Position numbers and translations under genes: made by a program
The notes under the pieces: model-generated
Told to the model about the DNA's origin: nothing
Database searches by the model: none
Seen by the model: the letters and a program-made list of their open reading frames with translations, nothing else
Assembly (NCBI RefSeq): GCF_007829955.1
Contig: NZ_VIWX01000001.1
Coordinates: 434,001 to 498,000 of the forward strand
DNA from: Saccharopolyspora dendranthemae
GTDB lineage: Bacteria; Actinomycetota; Actinomycetes; Mycobacteriales; Pseudonocardiaceae
Length of the DNA stretch: 64,000 nt
Reading direction: 5' to 3'
In this document: one piece after another, positions 7,846-16,842 of the stretch
Position numbering within the stretch: position 1 is the first letter of the stretch
Layout of the letters: the number at the start of each line of letters is the position of its first letter

Positions 7846-9081
7846 GTGCGCATCGATCGCGCCGATGTCATCGTGACCAGCCCTGGACGGAACTTCGTCA
7901 CCCTGAAGATCACGACCTCGGACGGGGTGGTCGGCTACGGCGACGCCACTCTCAACGGCCGTGAGCTCGCGGTGGCCGGCTATCTCCGGGACCACGTCGC
8001 AGCGCTGCTGATCGGCCGCGACGCCCACAACATCGAGGACACCTGGCAGTACCTGTACCGGGGCGGGTACTGGCGCCGGGGACCGGTCACGATGGCGGCC
8101 ATCGCAGCGGTGGACACGGCGCTGTGGGACATCAAGGCCAAGGCGGCGGGCATGCCGCTCTACCAGCTGCTCGGCGGTGAGAGCCGCGAGCGCTGCCGGG
8201 TCTACGGTCACGCCAGCGGGCGCGAGCTGCCCGAGCTCTTCGACTCGATCCGCGCGCACCTCGAGCTCGGTTTCACCGCGATCCGGGTGCAGACGGGAGT
8301 TCCCGGCCTGCCCTCGGTGTACGGGGTGGCCGCGAGCTTGGCGTCCGGCGACGGCGGCGGGCGCTACGACTACGAACCCGCGCGACGCTCGGCCCGGCCC
8401 GCCGAGGAGGTGTGGGACACCCGCGCCTACCTGCGTCACGTGCCGTCCGTCTTCGAGGCGGTGCGCCACGAGTTCGGCCCCGAGCTCGCGCTGCTGCACG
8501 ACGCCCACCACCGGCTCACCCCGATCCAGGCCGCCCGGCTGGGCAAGACGCTGGAACCGTACGACCTGTTCTGGCTGGAGGACGTGACCCCGGCCGAGAA
8601 CCAGGAGGCCCTGCGACTGGTGCGCAGCCACACGACCACCCCGCTGGCGATCGGCGAGGTGTTCAACACGATCTGGGACTACCAGACGCTCATCAGCGAA
8701 CAGCTCATCGACTACGTCCGCTCCCCCGTCACCCACGCGGGCGGCATCACCGGCGTGCGGCGGATCATGGACTTCGCCGCGATGTACCAGATCAAGTCCG
8801 GGATGCACGGCCCGACGGACGTGTCACCGGTCGGCATGTCGGCGTCCGTCCACTTGGGACTCGCGCTGCACAACTTCGGCATCCAGGAGTACATGCTGCA
8901 CGACGAGCGGACCAACGCGGTGTTCGGACCGACGGTCGAGTTCGCCGACGGCGGCCTCCGCCCGAGCCAGGAACCCGGACTGGGCATCCACTTCGACGAG
9001 CGACTCGCCGAGAAGTACCCCTACGAGCCCGCTTACCTCCCCACCAACCGCCTCCTCGACGGAACGGTCCACGACTGGTGA
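7846..9081 (+). CDS. manD: D-mannonate dehydratase, enolase superfamily
   Basis: A 411-aa enolase-superfamily enzyme converting D-mannonate to 2-keto-3-deoxy-D-gluconate. Signature segments are [13 protein letters not shown] at the N-terminus, [11 protein letters not shown] (metal Asp and catalytic His), [11 protein letters not shown] and AIGEVFNT (metal Glu residues), and HAGGIT and [10 protein letters not shown] of the barrel mouth. GTG 7846 is chosen because AAGAGGAG precedes it by eight bases and homologues begin at this strand; a frame open from 7795 lacks these. Divergent from the LacI gene over operator 2, it supplies the step after the uxaC and uxuB products. KDG kinase and aldolase are not in the window. 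Some ManD-like proteins have other acid-sugar substrates. Confidence 0.9.
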   Translation: MRIDRADVIVTSPGRNFVTLKITTSDGVVGYGDATLNGRELAVAGYLRDHVAALLIGRDAHNIEDTWQYLYRGGYWRRGPVTMAAIAAVDTALWDIKAKAAGMPLYQLLGGESRERCRVYGHASGRELPELFDSIRAHLELGFTAIRVQTGVPGLPSVYGVAASLASGDGGGRYDYEPARRSARPAEEVWDTRAYLRHVPSVFEAVRHEFGPELALLHDAHHRLTPIQAARLGKTLEPYDLFWLEDVTPAENQEALRLVRSHTTTPLAIGEVFNTIWDYQTLISEQLIDYVRSPVTHAGGITGVRRIMDFAAMYQIKSGMHGPTDVSPVGMSASVHLGLALHNFGIQEYMLHDERTNAVFGPTVEFADGGLRPSQEPGLGIHFDERLAEKYPYEPAYLPTNRLLDGTVHDW

Positions 9082-9087
9082 TCGGCG

Positions 9088-9121
9088 GTCCGGGTGGCGA
9101 AACCTCGCACGCCGCCCGGAC
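9088..9121. terminator. Bidirectional hairpin between manD and lactate permease
   Basis: A 12-base-pair stem (GTCCGGGTGGCG / CGCCGCCCGGAC, one wobble pair) with a 10-base loop, seven bases after the manD stop and 29 bases past the convergent permease stop. There is no T-tract, as is common in actinobacteria. Confidence 0.65.
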
Positions 9122-9149
9122 TCCGCGCACCACTCCTGATGCATGCCCG

Positions 9150-10739
9150 CTACGGCACCATCCAGGCCAGGACCGGGAGCGACTGCAGGTAGGCGAGGAC
9201 GCACATCGCGACCAGGAACACCAGGCTCCACGGCAGCACTCGCCGGAAGATGTCGCCTTCCTTGCCGGACATCCCGACGGCACCGGCGGCGATGGCGAGG
9301 TTCTGCGGCGAGATCATCTTGCCCAGCACGCCACCGGATCCGTTGGCGGCCGCGGCGAGCGTGGGGTCGATGCCCACCTTGTTCGCGGCCGCGACCTGCA
9401 GCGCGCCGAACAACGAGTTGGACGAGGTGTCCGAACCGGTGACCGCCGTGCCCAGCCATCCGAGGATCGGCGAGATCAGCGCGAACACGCCGCCGGCCCC
9501 GGCCATCCAGCTGCCCAGCGTGGCGGTCTGACCGGAGGCGTTCATGACGTAGGCGATCGCGAGCACCGACATCACGGTGACGATCGGCCACTTCAGCTGC
9601 GCGTAGGTGGACAGGTAGCGCTCGACGGCGCGACGCGGGTCGATCCTGATGGCCGGGATGCTCAGCGCTCCGGCGATGAGCAGGAGGCTGCCCGCGCTGG
9701 TGAGCCAGTTGAACTTGAACTCGGTGAGCGAGAGCTCTTCCCCGCTCACGTCGGTGATCTGCAGGCCGGGCCAGTTGAACTTCACCGTCACCGCGTCGAG
9801 CAGGTCGTTGACCGGGCCGAGCTGCGCGACGACGAACACCGCGATGATGATCAGGTACGGAAGGTAGGAGCGCGCCACCTGGCCGCGCGAGTCGGTCTCA
9901 GCGCTGGCCTCCGACTCGTCGGCACCGGCCGGGGTCCAGACCTTCAGCAGCAGGACCGTGGCACCGGCGGCCACGAGCGAGGCGATGATGTCGGTCAGCG
10001 GCACCGAGATGTAGTTAGCGGCGACGAACTGCGCGAGGGCGAAGGTGATGCCGCAGGTCAGCGTGGCGGGCAGGGTCTGCCGGACGCCCTTCATCCCGTC
10101 GAGGATGCCCACCAGCACGATCGGCACGAACACCGCCAGCAGCGGGGTCTGGCGACCGGTCATGGCGCCGAGCTCGGCCAGCGGCAGGTCGGTGACGCTG
10201 GCGAGGGTGACCAGCGGGGACGCCAGAGCTCCGAAGGCCACGGGAGCGGTGTTGGCAACCAGGGCGACGACGGCCGCGGTGATCGGCGAGATCCCCAGCG
10301 CGAGCAGCATGACGGTGGTGATGGCGACCGGCGTGCCGAAGCCCGCCAGCGCTTCAAGGAGCGCGCCGAAGCAGAAGGCGATGATCACCGCCTGGATCCT
10401 GCGGTCTCCGCTGACCCGGGAGAACGACCTCTGCAGGACCGCGAAATGCCCTGTCGTGACGGTCATGTTGTACACCCAGATCGCGTTGATCACGATCCAC
10501 AGGATCGGGAAGAAGCCGAACGCCGCGCCCAGCGTCGCCGACAAGACCGCGGGCCCGACCGGCATCGGGTAGACGAGCACCGCGACCACGAGGGCCACCA
10601 GCAGCGAGATCAGCGAGGCCTTCCACGCCGCCATCCGGACGACGCCCAGGAGCACGAACAGGACCAGCAGGGGCAGAGCGGCGGCGAGCGCGCTCAACCC
10701 GAGCGAACCGAACAGCGGATCTAGCACCTGTTGGTACAC
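9150..10739 (-). CDS. lctP: L-lactate permease, LctP family
   Basis: About 529 aa of almost continuous membrane segments, the size of LctP/LldP proton symporters for lactate and glycolate. Family motifs include NAIWVYNMTV, ALLEALAGFGTPVAIT, FGALASPL and, near the C-terminus, GSDTSSNSLFG and ISPQNLAIAA. GTG 10739 is chosen because GAGGGA lies six bases upstream; GTG 10745 and a codon at 10778 are alternatives. It is a single gene, divergent from glpF. A perfect 12-base palindrome GTTGCGCGCAAC lies just upstream (about 10763-10774) and could be an operator. Which 2-hydroxy acid it carries is not readable. Confidence 0.9.
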   Translation of the reverse strand: MYQQVLDPLFGSLGLSALAAALPLLVLFVLLGVVRMAAWKASLISLLVALVVAVLVYPMPVGPAVLSATLGAAFGFFPILWIVINAIWVYNMTVTTGHFAVLQRSFSRVSGDRRIQAVIIAFCFGALLEALAGFGTPVAITTVMLLALGISPITAAVVALVANTAPVAFGALASPLVTLASVTDLPLAELGAMTGRQTPLLAVFVPIVLVGILDGMKGVRQTLPATLTCGITFALAQFVAANYISVPLTDIIASLVAAGATVLLLKVWTPAGADESEASAETDSRGQVARSYLPYLIIIAVFVVAQLGPVNDLLDAVTVKFNWPGLQITDVSGEELSLTEFKFNWLTSAGSLLLIAGALSIPAIRIDPRRAVERYLSTYAQLKWPIVTVMSVLAIAYVMNASGQTATLGSWMAGAGGVFALISPILGWLGTAVTGSDTSSNSLFGALQVAAANKVGIDPTLAAAANGSGGVLGKMISPQNLAIAAGAVGMSGKEGDIFRRVLPWSLVFLVAMCVLAYLQSLPVLAWMVP

Positions 10740-10987
10740 AGCCACTCCCTCGGGGCGTCGAACCGTTGCGCGCAACATAGCGGCCCGTTCAGCGGAGGCA
10801 AGTCACACGACTACAACGAATCCTGCTGAACGCGTGTACGACGTGGACGCCGAGTCGGCTGCCCTGCGACGACGGGATGCCGGGTGGCCGCAGGGGTTCT
10901 ACTCTGCTATGTGCATCCACCCCTTCTGGGGGCACAGAGGCGGCGTCATCACGGGGTCACCCGCGCCGCCATTCCGTGGGAGAACCG

Positions 10988-11878
10988 ATGGCCGAGCAGA
11001 CACAACGCCGCTCCGGTTACGGCAAGGGACTCACCGGCGAGCTGCTGGCGGAGTTCCTGGGAACATTCGTGCTGATCCTCCTGGGCTGCGGCTCCGTCGC
11101 AGTCGCCGTCGCCGGCCTGCCGGGGTCCGGGCTGCAAGAAGATCCCTTCGGCGCCGGGAACTGGCTCATCATCGCCTTCGGCTGGGGATTCGCCGTGGTG
11201 TTCGGCGTGTACGTCGCGGGAGGGGTCTCCGGCGCGCACATCAACCCCGCGGTGACGCTGGCCTTCGCGGTCCGCCGCGCCTTCCCCTGGGTCAAGGTCG
11301 TGCCCTACATGTTCGCCCAGCTGGTGGGGGCGTTCCTCGCCGCCGGCCTGGTGTACTCGGTGTACAGCTGGGCGATCGACGCGTTCAACGCGAAGGCGGG
11401 CGTGCCGCGGAGCGAATCCCTGGACACCTTCGCGATATTCGCGACCTTCCCCGCCGAGTACTTCGGCGGCTCGTGGTGGGGACCGCTGCTCGACCAGATC
11501 GTCGGCACGGGCATCCTGGTGCTGCTGATCTTCGCGCTGATCGATGCGCGCAACAGCGCACCGGCGGCCAACCTCGGGCCGTTCATGATCGGCATGGTGG
11601 TCACCGTCATCGGTCTGACGTTCGGCCCCAACGCCGGCTACGCGATCAACCCGGCACGCGATTTCGGGCCACGCCTGTGGACCTTCTTCACCGGCTGGGG
11701 TGATCTGGCGCTACCGGGCAACCACGAGTGGTTCAGCTTCTACTTCTGGATCCCGATAGTCGGTCCGCTCATCGGCGCGGTGATCGGTGCCGTGGTGTAC
11801 GACCTGTTCATCGGCCAGGTGGTCGCGGCGAGAACGGCACCGCCAGAACCGGGCCGAGCAGGCGACGAAACGGCCTGA
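10988..11878 (+). CDS. glpF: Glycerol uptake facilitator (aquaglyceroporin)
   Basis: A 296-aa MIP-family channel. Both pore half-helices are present: SGAHINPAVTLAFAV and GYAINPARDFGPRL. The aspartate after the second NPAR is characteristic of glycerol-conducting members rather than strict water channels. Six membrane helices are recognisable. ATG 10988 (MAEQTQRR) has GGGAGAA three bases upstream, whereas the frame open before it has no ribosome site. It stands alone with no glycerol kinase next to it. Channel type is confident; the physiological solute (glycerol or other small polyols) is inferred. Confidence 0.9.
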   Translation: MAEQTQRRSGYGKGLTGELLAEFLGTFVLILLGCGSVAVAVAGLPGSGLQEDPFGAGNWLIIAFGWGFAVVFGVYVAGGVSGAHINPAVTLAFAVRRAFPWVKVVPYMFAQLVGAFLAAGLVYSVYSWAIDAFNAKAGVPRSESLDTFAIFATFPAEYFGGSWWGPLLDQIVGTGILVLLIFALIDARNSAPAANLGPFMIGMVVTVIGLTFGPNAGYAINPARDFGPRLWTFFTGWGDLALPGNHEWFSFYFWIPIVGPLIGAVIGAVVYDLFIGQVVAARTAPPEPGRAGDETA

Positions 11879-11888
11879 GCGGCGGAGA

Positions 11889-11953
11889 GCTGTTGAGGAA
11901 TGCGGCAGAGCCGCCGTTTCAGGTGCGGGACTCAGCCCGAATTCCTCAACAGC
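11889..11953. repeat. Repeat family 2, copy a (hairpin with conserved core)
   Basis: Arms GCTGTTGAGGAAT (11889-11901) and ATTCCTCAACAGC (11941-11953) are a perfect 13-bp inverted repeat. The enclosed core contains 'gtttcaggtgcgggactcag', which recurs with two or three changes near 26006. It lies between convergent glpF and response regulator genes, so it could terminate both. Confidence 0.75.
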
Positions 11954-11955
11954 CC

Positions 11956-12624
11956 CTACCGGCTTCCCGGGAGCGGCTCGTACTGGTGCTCCGGGCGGCC
12001 GCTGGCCCCGTAGCGCAACGTCATCGTCGCCTGGCCGTCCTGGGTGAGGGCCGCGAGGTAGCGCTGCGCCGTCGCGCGGGAGATCCCCAGCTCGTCGGCG
12101 ATCTCCGCGGCGGAGCGCGCCCGGCCGTCGTTGCGCAGGGCGTCGAGGACGAGCTGGGTGGTCTGCGTGGAGCGCCCCTTCGGGGCCGCCGGGCGGTCGC
12201 CCTCGCGCAGCAGGCGCATCGCGCGGTCGATGTCCTCCTGGTCGACGCCGGGGCCGGTCACGGGCAGTCGCGCGTGGAATCGGGCGAAGGCGTTGAGCCG
12301 CTCCGCGAGCTGCTCGGCCGTGAACGGCTTGACCAGGTAGTTCAGCGCCCCCGCGGCGAACGCGGCGCGCACGGTCGCCGGATCGGTGGCGGCGGTGAGC
12401 ATGATGGCGTCGGTCTCGAGCTCGGCGAGCAGCGCGATCCCGTCGTGGTCGGGCAGGTAGTTGTCGAGCAGGACCAGATCCGGGTTCCGCTCGGCGATGA
12501 GCTCGCGCGCCTGCTGCGCGGTGTGCGCGGTGCCCAGCACCCGGAAACCGCTGACGCGATCGGTGAACTCGGCGTGCACTTGCGCCACGCGGAAATCGTC
12601 GTCCACCACGACCACACCGATCAC
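11956..12624 (-). CDS. Response regulator, CitB/DcuR type
   Basis: A 222-aa two-component response regulator. The receiver domain (about 1-120) has the acidic pocket VVVDDDF, phospho-acceptor region LVLLDNYLPDHDG, and the TAATD and YLVKPF switch residues. The C-terminal part carries a helix-turn-helix (SAAEIADELGISRATAQRYL) typical of the CitB/DcuR group. GTG 12624 overlaps the kinase stop as GTGA and has GAGGAGG upstream, so it is translationally coupled to its kinase. The divergent CitMHS transporter gene beyond the kinase is the likely target. The stop lies three bases from the repeat-family-2 hairpin. Confidence 0.9.
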   Translation of the reverse strand: MIGVVVVDDDFRVAQVHAEFTDRVSGFRVLGTAHTAQQARELIAERNPDLVLLDNYLPDHDGIALLAELETDAIMLTAATDPATVRAAFAAGALNYLVKPFTAEQLAERLNAFARFHARLPVTGPGVDQEDIDRAMRLLREGDRPAAPKGRSTQTTQLVLDALRNDGRARSAAEIADELGISRATAQRYLAALTQDGQATMTLRYGASGRPEHQYEPLPGSR

Positions 12625-14231
12625 GGCTTCGCCTCCTCGCTCGCCGGGGAACCCTCGTCGATCGCGTTCGGCATCGTCGCCACGAACAGCGCGCCCGGCT
12701 CGTCGCCCGTCCCGGCGATCCGCACGTCGCCGCCGAGGCTGCGCGCCGCCTGCCTGCACAGCGCGAGCCCGAGGCCGTTGCCGTGGGAGTCCTTGGAGGA
12801 CACGCCTTCGACGAAGATGTCCTCGCGCAACCCTTCCGGAACACCATCACCGCTGTCCACGACCGACACGTGCAGCGTGGTGCCGTCGGACAGCAGGTCG
12901 ACCTCGACCCGCGCCGGGCGGGCAGCTCCGGCTCGCGCCGCGTCGATCGCGTTGTCGACGAGGTTGCCCACCACCGTCATCACCTCCACCGGGGCGCTCA
13001 GCGCCGCGGGCACCCAGCTCGTCTCCGCCAGCTCCAGCTCGACGCCGCGCTCGGTGGCCACCGACTTCTTCGCCGACAGGAACGCCACCAGGTAGGGGTC
13101 CCGCACGGCCTCGGCTGCCGGTCCCAGCCCGCTGACCTCGCCGTGGGTCAACGCCTGCACGAACTCGACGGCTTCGCCGTGCCGCCCGGTCTGCAGCAGA
13201 CCGGACAGGGTGTGCAGGCGGTTGGTGAACTCGTGCCGTTGCGCGCGCAGGGTGTTGGTCATGCTCCGCACCTTGTCGAGCTCGCGGTTGAGCGCTTCCA
13301 GATCGGTGCGATCGCGCAGGGTGAGCACGCTGCCCAGTTCGAGGGCTCCGCGCCTGACCGGCCTGTGGTTGGCGACCAGCACCCGGTCTCCGGACAGCGC
13401 GACCAGGTTGTCGGCCTCGCGCCGGCTCAGGAGCAGGTCCCGCAGCCGCGGCGGGATCTCCAGATCGCCGGTCGGGGTGCCGACCTCGATCGGGGTGCCG
13501 AGCAGCTTCTCGGCTTCGCGGTTGCGGACGGAGACATCTCCGGAGGCGTCCACGGCGAGCACGCCCTCGCCGATCCCGTAGAGCACCGCTTCGCGCTGGC
13601 GCACCAGTTCCGCGAGCTCCTCCGGTTCGAGCCCGAGCGTCCGCCGCTTGAGCAGCCGGGTCAGCCACGCCGCGCCCGCGATGCCCACCAGCAGCGCACC
13701 GCCGAGGAACGCAGCGGTCGTGCCGAGCAGCCGCAGCAGCGAGGTGTTGATGTCCTCGGCGTCGAAACCCACGCTCACCTGACCGATCACCACGCCGTCG
13801 GGAGCGCGCAGCGGAACCTTCCCGCGAGCGGAGAACCCGAGCGTGCCGCGCTGCACGTTCACGACCTCCTGGCCCGCGAGCACCTGGCGCGGGTCGGTGC
13901 TGACCGGTTCGCCGATCTCGTCGGGGTTGGGGTGCGACATCCGGATGCCGCGCCTGTCGGTGACGACGACGAACAGCGCCCCGGAGGCGGCGCGCGCCCG
14001 GGCCGCTTGCTCGCGCACCCCGGGCTGGTCGCCGCGCGCGACCGAGTCGGCGAGGTCGGTGTCGGTGGCCAGCACCTGGGCGGCGGTGAGGGCGCGCTGG
14101 CCGTACTGGTCGACCAGGTGGCGGTCGAGCAGCGACGCGACCAGGAAGAACCCGATCGTGGTGACCAGGGTGATCAAGGCGATCTGCAGAAGCAGGGCCT
14201 GTCGCGCGAACCGCATCGGGCGGTGGGGCAT
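12621..14231 (-). CDS. Sensor histidine kinase, CitA/DcuS type
   Basis: A 536-aa membrane kinase. The first membrane helix (about 11-33) and second (about 178-200) enclose an extracytoplasmic Cache/PDC-like sensor, followed by a cytoplasmic PAS segment (about 215-320), the H-box with QRHEFTNRLHTLSGLLQ and the ATPase domain with the N box GNLVDNAIDAA, DSGDGVP and GNGLGLAL. This layout and H-box are those of the citrate and C4-dicarboxylate sensors CitA and DcuS. It is coupled to the regulator gene downstream and divergent from a CitMHS transporter gene, suggesting it senses citrate or a related carboxylate outside the cell. ATG 14216 is an alternative start. Confidence 0.9.
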   Translation of the reverse strand: MPHRPMRFARQALLLQIALITLVTTIGFFLVASLLDRHLVDQYGQRALTAAQVLATDTDLADSVARGDQPGVREQAARARAASGALFVVVTDRRGIRMSHPNPDEIGEPVSTDPRQVLAGQEVVNVQRGTLGFSARGKVPLRAPDGVVIGQVSVGFDAEDINTSLLRLLGTTAAFLGGALLVGIAGAAWLTRLLKRRTLGLEPEELAELVRQREAVLYGIGEGVLAVDASGDVSVRNREAEKLLGTPIEVGTPTGDLEIPPRLRDLLLSRREADNLVALSGDRVLVANHRPVRRGALELGSVLTLRDRTDLEALNRELDKVRSMTNTLRAQRHEFTNRLHTLSGLLQTGRHGEAVEFVQALTHGEVSGLGPAAEAVRDPYLVAFLSAKKSVATERGVELELAETSWVPAALSAPVEVMTVVGNLVDNAIDAARAGAARPARVEVDLLSDGTTLHVSVVDSGDGVPEGLREDIFVEGVSSKDSHGNGLGLALCRQAARSLGGDVRIAGTGDEPGALFVATMPNAIDEGSPASEEAKP

Positions 14232-14394
14232 CCCCCGACCCTACGTCGTGAGCAGAACGCGCAGAACGTGCTGAACGCGGTCTACGCGGGCAACATCGAC
14301 AAATCTCGTCAGCGCGACGTAGCTCACCTACGGTTCCCCGGAACGCAACGGAGCTGCAAGTGGGACCACCGGAGGTCCGCGGGAGGAGGACGCG

Positions 14395-15777
14395 TTGATC
14401 GCGCTACTCGGCTTGAGCATGGTGACGGTTTTCCTCTACCTGGTGATGAGCAAACGCCTCTCGCCGATGGTGTCGCTCATCGCGGTTCCCGCGGTCTTCG
14501 CCCTGATCGGAGGGTTCGCACCCGACCTCGGCGACATGATCACCGACGGCATCAAGTCGGTCGCTCCGACCGCGGCCATGCTGCTGTTCGCGATCCTCTA
14601 CTTCGGGATCATGATCGACGCCGGGTTGTTCGACCCGATCGCGCGCGGCGTCGTCCGCCTCACGCGCAACGACCCGCTGCGCTTGATCATGGGGACCGTC
14701 GCGCTGGTCGCGCTGGTGTCCCTGGACGGCGACGGCACGACCACCTTCATGATCACGGTGTCGGCGCTGCTGCCGATCTACCGCAGGCTGGGCGTGAGCC
14801 CGGTGGTGATGACGGGCCTCGCGTGCCTGACCAACGCGATCCTCAACGTCGTTCCCTGGGGCGGTCCGGCCGCCCGCGCGGCCAGCGCGCTGCGGCTGGA
14901 CCCGCAGGAGCTGTTCGTCCCGATGATCCCGGCCCTGGCCGCCGGACTGGTCACCGTGTTCGTGCTCGCCTACGTCCTGGGGCAGCGCGAGCGCGCCCGG
15001 CTGCGCACCGCCGCACCGGCCCTGGTCGGCGCGGGCTCGGGCGTGTCGTTCTCGGGCGGTTCGGGCTCGGGCGACTCGGGATCGGGCGGTTCGGGGGCGG
15101 ACGGTTCCGAGGATGGTTCGGGAGACTTCGACGTGCTCGCTCCCGACCGCGAATCGCTGCGGCCGAAGCTGTACTGGTTCAACGCCGGCCTGACCGTCGC
15201 GCTGCTGACCGCGCTGATCGTCGGCGTGCTGCCGATCTCGGTGCTGTTCATGATCGGCTGCGCGCTGGCCCTGATCGTCAACTACCCGAAGCTGGAGCAG
15301 CAGCGCGACCGGATCGCCTCGCACGCCGACAGCGTCGTGGCCGTGGTCGCGATGGTGTTCGCCGCAGCGGTGTTCACCGGGGTGCTGTCCGGCACCGGGA
15401 TGATCGAGCAGATGGCGCAGTACCTGCTCACCGCGCTGCCCGACGCGCTGTTCCCGTTCTTCAGCGTCATCGTCGCGGTGCTGAGCGTGCCGTTCACCTT
15501 CTTCATGAGCAACGACGCCTTCTACTTCGGCGTCATGCCGATCCTCGCCGAAGCCGGTGCTCAGCACGGGATCGGCGCGATGGAGATCGCCCGCGCCTCG
15601 CTGCTCGGCCAGCCCATCCACATGCTCAGCCCGCTGGTGCCGGCCATGTACGTCCTGATCGGCCTGGCCAAGGTCGACCTCGGCGACCACCACCGCTTCG
15701 CCATCAAGTGGGCCCTCCTGGTCTGCGCCGTGGTCATCACCACCGGCCTGGGCCTCGGCCTCATCACCATCCACTGA
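14395..15777 (+). CDS. CitMHS-family metal-citrate/proton symporter
   Basis: A 460-aa polytopic membrane protein of the citrate:H+ symporter family, which takes up citrate complexed with Mg2+ or Ca2+. Recognisable segments are LDGDGTTTFMI, NAILNVVPWGGP in the N-terminal half and FFMSNDAFYFGVMP, GQPIHMLSPLVPA in the C-terminal half. The two halves are joined by an unusual linker (about 215-245) of Gly-Ser and acidic residues. The start is TTG 14395 with GGAGGA just upstream; no ATG or GTG competes nearby. It is divergent from the CitA/CitB-type two-component genes, which probably induce it. Copy C of the 70-bp repeat lies 54 bases after the stop. Confidence 0.88.
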   Translation: MIALLGLSMVTVFLYLVMSKRLSPMVSLIAVPAVFALIGGFAPDLGDMITDGIKSVAPTAAMLLFAILYFGIMIDAGLFDPIARGVVRLTRNDPLRLIMGTVALVALVSLDGDGTTTFMITVSALLPIYRRLGVSPVVMTGLACLTNAILNVVPWGGPAARAASALRLDPQELFVPMIPALAAGLVTVFVLAYVLGQRERARLRTAAPALVGAGSGVSFSGGSGSGDSGSGGSGADGSEDGSGDFDVLAPDRESLRPKLYWFNAGLTVALLTALIVGVLPISVLFMIGCALALIVNYPKLEQQRDRIASHADSVVAVVAMVFAAAVFTGVLSGTGMIEQMAQYLLTALPDALFPFFSVIVAVLSVPFTFFMSNDAFYFGVMPILAEAGAQHGIGAMEIARASLLGQPIHMLSPLVPAMYVLIGLAKVDLGDHHRFAIKWALLVCAVVITTGLGLGLITIH

Positions 15778-15831
15778 CCGCCCCCGCGCGCCACCGGGAA
15801 GCCCGAGTCACGTTGCGGGATGCGCACCAAG

Positions 15832-15901
15832 TCCCAGTTTTAGTCCAAACTGAGCCGACATTTCGGACATGATCATGGCTCGGTTTGGACTAAAACTGGG
15901 A
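15832..15901. repeat. 70-bp palindromic repeat, copy C
   Basis: Canonical arms with an inner perfect palindrome CATGATCATG. Copy D at 51354 is essentially the reverse complement of this copy, so the two are close relatives inserted in opposite orientation. Confidence 0.92.
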
Positions 15902-16047
15902 CCGGCCGACGTCGAGCGGCTCGCGCGCGCGTCGGCGTTCTCGTTCTTCGTGCGCTGGGCGACGGGGTGGTTCCCGAACTTGGTGGAGGGGGCGTTGCGG
16001 GCCGTTGCACGCGGCGAGATTTCCGTCGCCGTCGTTAGGGTCGGGGC

Positions 16048-16800
16048 GTGGAGCACGAAACCGGTGGACTGGAGGAAGCTCGGACTTCTCCCTCGGCGCA
16101 GGCGAACGATTACGACAGCTTCGCGGAGGCGTACTCGGCGGAGAACGAGAACAACCTCGTCAACGCCTACTACGAACGTCCTGCGATGCTCGCGATCGCG
16201 GACGACGTCACCGGTCGTCGTGTCCTCGACGCCGGTTGCGGGGCAGGTGCGCTTTCGGCGGAACTGCAAGCCCGAGGTGCGGTCGTCACGGGTGTGGACA
16301 TCAGTTCGGAGATGGTGCGCTTGGCGAAGCGGAGGCTTGGCGACGGTACGCCCTTGCACGTCGCCGACCTGCGGGACCGCTTGCCGTTCGCGGACGCCGC
16401 CTTCGATGACGTGGTCGCGTCGCTCGTCCTGCACTACCTCGAAGATTGGGGATCCGCGCTGGCCGAGTTCCACCGAATCCTCAAACCAGGGGGCCGTCTG
16501 ATCGCATCGGTGGAGCACCCCTTCGTCGCGTACACGATCTCCGATCCCCGGCCCGGCTACTTCGCGACCACGAGCTACAGCTTCAACTGGGAGTTCGGCG
16601 GAAGCACGCTCCCGATGACGTTCTGGCGCCGCCCATTGCATTCCATGATCGACGCCTTCACCGGGGCCGGTTTCCACCTCACCACCATCAGCGAACCGCA
16701 GCCGGACCCGTCTGCTCGCGAGATCTTCCCCGACGATTTCGAGCAGCTCGCGACCACACCGACGTTCTTGTTCTTCGTCGTCGAAGTACCGACCTCGTGA
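16048..16800 (+). CDS. Class I SAM-dependent methyltransferase
   Basis: A 250-aa cytosolic methyltransferase. The SAM-binding motif I VLDAGCGAGALS (about 58-70), acidic motif GVDISSEMV, motif ADLRDRLPF and post-motif HRILKPGGRLIAS are intact (methyltransf_11/25 type). The substrate is unknown; the EHPF segment after motif III resembles small-molecule methyltransferases. It starts at GTG 16048 without a clear ribosome site. It is convergent with the LuxR-type regulator gene and shows no obvious operon partner. Confidence 0.85.
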   Translation: MEHETGGLEEARTSPSAQANDYDSFAEAYSAENENNLVNAYYERPAMLAIADDVTGRRVLDAGCGAGALSAELQARGAVVTGVDISSEMVRLAKRRLGDGTPLHVADLRDRLPFADAAFDDVVASLVLHYLEDWGSALAEFHRILKPGGRLIASVEHPFVAYTISDPRPGYFATTSYSFNWEFGGSTLPMTFWRRPLHSMIDAFTGAGFHLTTISEPQPDPSAREIFPDDFEQLATTPTFLFFVVEVPTS

Positions 16801-16842
16801 GAACCGGGCCTGCCTCCGGTGGCGCGAGGCGTTTTCGGACTT

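Noticed and set aside
12783..15872. Long plus-strand frame spanning the kinase and the CitMHS gene
   Set aside because: It overlaps two well-supported genes in another frame or strand and has no recognisable domain.
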